This document shows, one piece after another, positions 6,251 to 10,437 of a stretch of DNA of 10,437 nucleotides (within the stretch, counting starts at the first letter, position 1; each line of letters starts with the position of its first letter). The position numbers and the translations under genes were made by a program. The stretch is from CAZLXG01 sp964563585 (GTDB lineage: Bacteria; Bacteroidota; Bacteroidia; Flavobacteriales; Flavobacteriaceae), in the NCBI GenBank assembly GCA_964563585.1, contig CAZLXG010000070.1, forward strand, positions 1 through 10,437, given 5' to 3'. The notes beneath the pieces were generated by a model. The model saw nothing but the letters and a program-made list of their open reading frames with translations. It was not told where the DNA came from and ran no database searches.

Positions 6251-8863
6251 TTAATTCAAATAATCTTTAGCTCTTTCTAAAACTTTAGGGATTCCTCCAG
6301 GGTTTTTCCCTCCTGCGGTTGCAAAGAATGGTTGTCCGCCGCCACCGCCATGAATTAATTTACCTAATTCTCTAACTACAGTTCCAGCATTTAAGTCTTT
6401 ACTCTCCACTAACTCTTTAGAAATGTAGCATGACAATAATGCTTTACCATCATTTTCTGTTGCAAACAATAAGAATAAATTATCAAACTGACTTCCTAAT
6501 TCAAAAGCTACATCTTTTAATCCCGCAGCATCTAAATCTAATTTTTTAGCCAAAAACTGAACACCATTAATTTCGGTTAATTCATTTTTAAGTTCGCTTT
6601 TTATGTTTTTAGCTTTATCTTTTAGCAAACCTTCAATCTGCTTTTTAAGATTATTATTTTCATCTTGAAGATTCTTCAATGCTTTTACGGGTTCTTTTGC
6701 ATTGTTAAGCAAGTCTTTCATTTCAAAATAGATACGATTATTTTCAGTATAAAAATCTTTCACAGCATCGTTGGTAATCGCTTCAATACGACGAATCCCA
6801 GCAGCAACCGCACCTTCAGATACAATTTTAAAATGCCAAATATCAGCAGTATTTTTCACGTGTGTTCCTCCACAAAGTTCGATTGATTGTCCAAAACGAA
6901 TAGCCCGAACGGTATCTCCATATTTTTCACCAAACAAGGCCATCGCTCCTTCATCTATAGCTTGTTGCATAGGGATATTGCGTTGCTCTTGTAAAGGCAA
7001 TTTTCCTTCTATTCTTCTATTTACAAAGTTTTCAACTTCACGCAATTGCTCTGTAGTAACTTTTGAAAAATGTGAAAAATCAAAACGTAAATATTTTGAG
7101 TGTACCGCAGATCCTTTTTGCTCAACATGAACTCCTAAAACCTCACGTAATGCTTGATGCATCAAATGTGTTGCTGTATGATTACATTCTGTTCTATTAC
7201 GTTGTTTAGCATCAACAACAGCTTTAAATACTTCATTTATATGCTTTGGTAAATTCTTAGCAAAATGAATTATAACATTATTTTCCTTTTTGGTATCAAG
7301 AATATAAATCACATCTCCATGTTCATCTTCCAAATAACCTTTATCGCCTACTTGTCCGCCACCTTCGGCATAAAAAGGTGTAATATTAAACACTAATTGG
7401 TACATTTTACCATCTTTTTTAGAGCTTACTTTTCTGTATCGTGTTAATTTTACTGTGGCTTCTAGTGTATCGTAACCAATAAATTCTTCAACCTCATCAT
7501 TAATTAAAATGGTCCAATCGTCCGATTTTAATTCTGATGCTTTTTTTCCTCTAGCTTGTTGTTCTTTTAATTTCTCTTTAAATTCTTCTTCATTATATGT
7601 AAATCCTTTTTCTCTAAGAATTAACTCGGTTAAATCTTCTGGAAATCCATAAGTATCTTTTAATTCGAATACTTTTGAACCTGCAATTTCTTTTAAAGAT
7701 GCATTTTCTACAATTCTGTCTAAAAGAATTAAACCTTGGTCAAGCGTTCTTAAAAACGATGCTTCTTCTTCTTTAATTACATTTTCTATTAGTTGTTTTT
7801 GAACTTTAAGTTCTGGAAATGCTGTTCCCATTTTTTTTGTTAAAACATCAACTAATCGATATATAAAAGGTTCTTTTTTATCTAAAAATGTAAAACCATA
7901 ACGAACTGCACGGCGTAAAATTCTTCGTATTACATAACCTGCGCCTGTATTGCTTGGTAATTGTCCGTCGGCAATAGAAAATGCAACCGCCCGAACATGG
8001 TCTGAAATTACTCGAATTGCTATATCTGTTTTTTCATTTTTTCCATATTGAGCATCGGTCATTGTTTCTATTTCACGAATAATTGGTGTAAAAACATCTG
8101 TATCGTAGTTAGATTGTACGCCTTGTAATACCATACAAAGTCGCTCAAACCCCATTCCTGTATCAATATGTTTATTTGGTAAATCTTCTAGCGAACCGTT
8201 TGCTTTTCGGTTGTATTGCATGAAAACTAAATTCCAAATTTCAACTACTTGAGGATGATCCATATTTACTAAAGATTTGCCATCTACTTTGGTTTTTTCT
8301 TCTGCAGAACGAATATCTACATGTATTTCACTACAAGGTCCACAAGGCCCTTGTTCTCCCATTTCCCAAAAATTGTCCTTTTTATTTCCCTTTAAAATTC
8401 GGTCTTCAGCAATAAACTGTTTCCAAATATCATAAGCTTCATTATCCATTGGCAAACCATCTTCATCATCTCCTTCAAAAACGGTAACGTATAAAATATC
8501 TTTATCTATTCCATAAGCTTCGGTTAACAACTCCCAAGCCCAAGCAATAGCTTCCTTTTTAAAATAGTCACCAAAACTCCAGTTCCCCAACATTTCAAAC
8601 AATGTATGATGATACGTATCGTAACCAACTTCTTCTAAATCGTTGTGTTTGCCAGATACACGTAAACATTTTTGAGTATCTGTAAGTCGGTTGTTTTTTG
8701 GCTGTGCATTCCCAAGAAAGTATTCTTTAAAAGGCGCCATCCCAGAATTTACAAACATTAAGGTAGGATCATCTTTAAGAACCATAGGTGCAGATTGCAC
8801 AACACTATGCTTCTTTTCTTCAAAAAAACTTAAAAACTTTGATCGAATATCTTGTGACTTCAT
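6251..8863 (-). CDS. alaS: Alanine--tRNA ligase
   Basis: This complete 870-residue enzyme charges tRNA-Ala with alanine and clears mischarged Ser/Gly-tRNA in the cytoplasm. The class II catalytic core fills about 1-250, with motif 2 (HTLFEMLGNWSFGDYF, 86-101) and motif 3 (DTGMGFERL, 234-242), followed by the tRNA-recognition region (RRILRRAVRYGF, 313-324). The editing domain has the zinc-binding H562-TATH566 and C664-GGTH668. A coiled segment (about 720-760) leads to the C-Ala domain, with GGGGGQPFFATAGG at 839-852. Length and every key residue are as expected, so it should be functional. The ATG at 8861-8863 gives the usual MKSQDIRSKFLSFFEEKKHSV start. It diverges from the M23 peptidase gene across 132 bases and is followed by the GSCFA gene. 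Confidence 0.99.
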   Translation of the reverse strand: MKSQDIRSKFLSFFEEKKHSVVQSAPMVLKDDPTLMFVNSGMAPFKEYFLGNAQPKNNRLTDTQKCLRVSGKHNDLEEVGYDTYHHTLFEMLGNWSFGDYFKKEAIAWAWELLTEAYGIDKDILYVTVFEGDDEDGLPMDNEAYDIWKQFIAEDRILKGNKKDNFWEMGEQGPCGPCSEIHVDIRSAEEKTKVDGKSLVNMDHPQVVEIWNLVFMQYNRKANGSLEDLPNKHIDTGMGFERLCMVLQGVQSNYDTDVFTPIIREIETMTDAQYGKNEKTDIAIRVISDHVRAVAFSIADGQLPSNTGAGYVIRRILRRAVRYGFTFLDKKEPFIYRLVDVLTKKMGTAFPELKVQKQLIENVIKEEEASFLRTLDQGLILLDRIVENASLKEIAGSKVFELKDTYGFPEDLTELILREKGFTYNEEEFKEKLKEQQARGKKASELKSDDWTILINDEVEEFIGYDTLEATVKLTRYRKVSSKKDGKMYQLVFNITPFYAEGGGQVGDKGYLEDEHGDVIYILDTKKENNVIIHFAKNLPKHINEVFKAVVDAKQRNRTECNHTATHLMHQALREVLGVHVEQKGSAVHSKYLRFDFSHFSKVTTEQLREVENFVNRRIEGKLPLQEQRNIPMQQAIDEGAMALFGEKYGDTVRAIRFGQSIELCGGTHVKNTADIWHFKIVSEGAVAAGIRRIEAITNDAVKDFYTENNRIYFEMKDLLNNAKEPVKALKNLQDENNNLKKQIEGLLKDKAKNIKSELKNELTEINGVQFLAKKLDLDAAGLKDVAFELGSQFDNLFLLFATENDGKALLSCYISKELVESKDLNAGTVVRELGKLIHGGGGGQPFFATAGGKNPGGIPKVLERAKDYLN

Positions 8864-8919
8864 GTACTTTTATTAAAAATCTTGTTTCTGTTAAATTACT
8901 ATTTATGCGAAACAATTTT

Positions 8920-8927
8920 TATATTTG
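8920..8927 (+). promoter_or_regulatory. Candidate -7 box for the M23/MerR operon
   Basis: TATATTTG fits the Bacteroidota -7 consensus TAnnTTTG exactly. It is 68 bases upstream of the M23 gene's ATG. No clear TTTG-like -33 box is seen at the right distance, so support is partial. Confidence 0.35.
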
Positions 8928-8973
8928 TTCGTTAGGTTATAAATTTAAGACAATTTACTGTCTATGATTTCAG

Positions 8974-8981
8974 CAAAAATA
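8974..8981 (-). promoter_or_regulatory. Candidate -7 box for alaS
   Basis: Read on the minus strand this is TATTTTTG, a full match to TAnnTTTG, 110 bases upstream of the alaS ATG. The -33 position would fall in the first codons of the M23 gene and shows no TTG, so this is weak. It and the plus-strand box would give overlapping divergent transcripts. Confidence 0.25.
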
Positions 8982-8995
8982 GTATAAATTAAGTA

Positions 8996-9967
8996 ATGAG
9001 TAAGGTAAAATATTATTACGATTCTGATTCGCTTTCTTATAGAAAAATAGAACGCAAAAAAAGAACCCTATTTAAGTATGCCTTCGTGTTTCTTTTAGCC
9101 TCTTCTCTTTTTGGATTTTTATTTGTTTTTATAGCTAGTCAATATGTTGAATCGCCTAAAGAAAAAGCCTTAAAAAGAGAATTACAAAACACTCAGTTTC
9201 AGTTTGAATTACTGAACAAAAAAATGAGTGAAGCTGAAACTGTTTTGGCAAATGTTGCCGATAGAGATAATAATATTTACCGTGTTTATTTTGAAGCTAA
9301 CCCAATACCAGACGAACAACGAAAAGCTGGATTTGGAGGCATTAATAGATATAAAGACTTAGAGGGTTTCGATAATTCTAAATTAATTATAGAAAGTAAT
9401 AAACGTTTAGATGTATTACAAAAACAAATTGTGGTACAATCTATATCGCTTGATGAAATTGCAATATTAGCAGAAGAAAAAGAAAAATTACTTGCAGCTA
9501 TACCAGCCATACAACCTGTTAAAAATGAAGACCTTACAAGAATGGCTTCTGGTTATGGTATGAGAACCGACCCATTTAATAAAACGCGCAAAATGCACTG
9601 GGGCATGGATTTTACAGCACCAAGAGGCACACCTATTTATGCTACTGGCGATGGTGTAATTAAACGCGCCGATGCTGGCTCTAGTGGTTATGGCAAACAT
9701 ATTAGGGTAGATCATGGTTTTGGTTACATGAGTTTATACGCGCATTTATATAAATATAATGTGAGAAAAAATCAGAAAGTAAAACGTGGTGATTTAATTG
9801 GCTTTGTTGGTAGTACAGGACGCTCAGAAGCACCTCATTTACATTATGAGGTTTTTAAAGACAATAATCGTATCAATCCTATAAACTTCTATTACGGTAG
9901 TTTAACTGCTGAAGAATTTAGTAAATTGCTAGAACGTTCATCATTACAAAATCAATCTTTAGATTAA
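8996..9967 (+). CDS. Membrane-anchored M23-family (LytM/glycyl-glycine endopeptidase-like) metallopeptidase
   Basis: The protein has 323 residues. A basic cytoplasmic N-terminus (1-27) leads to one membrane helix (about 28-48), then a charged, partly coiled region (about 53-85 and 130-170), and a C-terminal M23 domain (about 183-300). The zinc-site motif H201-x3-D205 (MHWGMDF), H250 (YAHLY) and H281-L-H283 (PHLHYEV) are all present, so it should be catalytically competent. Family members cut peptide cross-links of peptidoglycan in the periplasm. The layout of one transmembrane helix, coiled region and LytM domain is typical of flavobacterial envelope peptidases. The gene diverges from alaS, and its stop codon overlaps the ATG of the MerR gene by one base, so the two are translated from one mRNA. 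Confidence 0.94.
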   Translation: MSKVKYYYDSDSLSYRKIERKKRTLFKYAFVFLLASSLFGFLFVFIASQYVESPKEKALKRELQNTQFQFELLNKKMSEAETVLANVADRDNNIYRVYFEANPIPDEQRKAGFGGINRYKDLEGFDNSKLIIESNKRLDVLQKQIVVQSISLDEIAILAEEKEKLLAAIPAIQPVKNEDLTRMASGYGMRTDPFNKTRKMHWGMDFTAPRGTPIYATGDGVIKRADAGSSGYGKHIRVDHGFGYMSLYAHLYKYNVRKNQKVKRGDLIGFVGSTGRSEAPHLHYEVFKDNNRINPINFYYGSLTAEEFSKLLERSSLQNQSLD

Positions 9968-10296
9968 TGCATATAAATTTACCCGAAAAACGATATTATG
10001 GTATTGGCGAAGTAGCCAAGGCGTTTAACGTTAACACCTCATTAATCCGATTTTGGGAAAAAGAATTTGATGTACTTAAACCTAAAAAAAATGCTAAAGG
10101 TAATCGGAAATTCACAACCGAAGACATAAAAAATCTCAAGCTTATTTATCATCTTGTTAAAGAACGAGGTTTTAAATTAGAAGGCGCAAAAACGCATTTA
10201 AAAGAAAATAAGCAGAAAACACTCAGTAATTTTGAAATTATCAACAAGCTTGAAGACGTAAAAAACCAACTGACTAAAATAAAAGAACACCTTTAA
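9967..10296 (+). CDS. MerR-family transcriptional regulator
   Basis: This is a short 109-residue DNA-binding protein. The winged helix-turn-helix fills residues 9-50 (YYGIGEVAKAFNVNTSLIRFWE, then the wing KKNAKGNRKFT). The helical region at 52-80 has LVKERGFKLEGAKTHLK, the usual MerR pattern after the wing. A short coiled coil at about 87-107 probably serves dimerisation. There is no C-terminal ligand- or metal-binding domain and no cysteine at all, so metal sensing is unlikely. The ATG shares its A with the last base of the M23 gene's TAA, which shows translational coupling. This M23-MerR pairing next to alaS fits flavobacterial gene order as I recall it. Its target promoter is not evident. 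Confidence 0.92.
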   Translation: MHINLPEKRYYGIGEVAKAFNVNTSLIRFWEKEFDVLKPKKNAKGNRKFTTEDIKNLKLIYHLVKERGFKLEGAKTHLKENKQKTLSNFEIINKLEDVKNQLTKIKEHL

Positions 10297-10309
10297 AAAT
10301 TAATTTATT

Positions 10310-10437
10310 ATGAAATTTGTGTTTACAGGATTCTCTTCCTAAAGAAATGGATGAAGCTAAAATGTTAGCTTCAAAACTTGCTTACGATATTAGCTTAGAT
10401 TCTAACGAAAAGAAAAACGGATTACTTATTTTAATCT
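10310..10437 (+). pseudogene. Start of an unidentified gene, apparently frame-disrupted and cut by the window end
   Basis: Fourteen bases after the MerR stop an ATG (10310-10312) begins MKFVFTGFSS, but a TAA follows at 10340-10342. The neighbouring frame is open from 10313 to the window end and reads DSLPKEMDEAKMLASKLAYD and then ISLDSNEKKNGLLILI, which looks like real protein. An ATG at 10347-10349 could also start this frame directly. Either the true start is at 10347 and the upstream ATG is irrelevant, or a one-base error separates the two parts. I do not recognise the family. Position and strand suggest it is in the M23/MerR operon. Confidence 0.4.

Noticed and set aside
6665..7130. Plus-strand open frames inside alaS
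   Set aside because: They are antisense to a complete, highly conserved gene and look like shadows of its codon use.
9286..9715. Minus-strand open frames inside the M23 peptidase gene
   Set aside because: They are antisense to a well-supported gene, with no family resemblance or start context.

Overview
The window looks like a chromosomal segment of a low-GC member of the Bacteroidota, most likely a marine member of the Flavobacteriaceae. The evidence is strong AT richness, a lipoprotein whose mature N-terminus is Cys-Ser-Lys-Asp-Asp-Asp, a GSCFA-domain gene behind alaS, little sign of Shine-Dalgarno sequences, and promoter-like boxes of the TAnnTTTG type. It comes from a scaffolded draft assembly: two runs of exactly 100 N (3927-4026 and 5101-5200) are gaps of unknown true size, and at least one reading frame is broken at a spot that could be an assembly or sequencing error.

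Left part (1-1960), plus strand: the last 104 codons of an ABC exporter ATPase (signature motif, Walker B, D-loop and H-loop present), followed after 10 bases by a complete HlyD-type membrane-fusion protein. Together they are the tail of a type I secretion operon for a peptide or protein; the cargo is not in the window. A two-way terminator at 1907-1960 closes the operon.

Middle part (2038-4667), minus strand: an apparent two-gene operon. A small lipoprotein, probably cell-surface exposed, is followed 18 bases later by a large exported PQQ/YVTN-like beta-propeller protein. The propeller gene is split here into three visible pieces by the first N gap and by a +1/-1 frameshift near 2461. A strand-specific terminator (2038-2077) follows it and a plausible promoter (4637-4667) precedes the lipoprotein gene.

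Scar region (4711-5200): a decayed IS3-family OrfA fragment on the minus strand with an in-frame stop replacing a usually conserved Trp, a minus-strand terminator beside it, a short orphan plus-strand reading frame that may be the end of a disrupted gene, and the second N gap.

Right part (5234-10437): housekeeping DNA. The minus strand carries alaS (complete, all catalytic and editing motifs intact) followed by a GSCFA-domain SGNH-like hydrolase with a TTG start. Diverging from alaS on the plus strand are a membrane-anchored M23 (LytM-type) peptidase and a short MerR-family regulator that overlap by one base, then the start of an unidentified reading frame that appears frame-disrupted and runs off the end.

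I see no convincing new defence, CRISPR or mobile system. The most noteworthy items are the lipoprotein/beta-propeller pair with its broken propeller gene, and the insertion-sequence scar.
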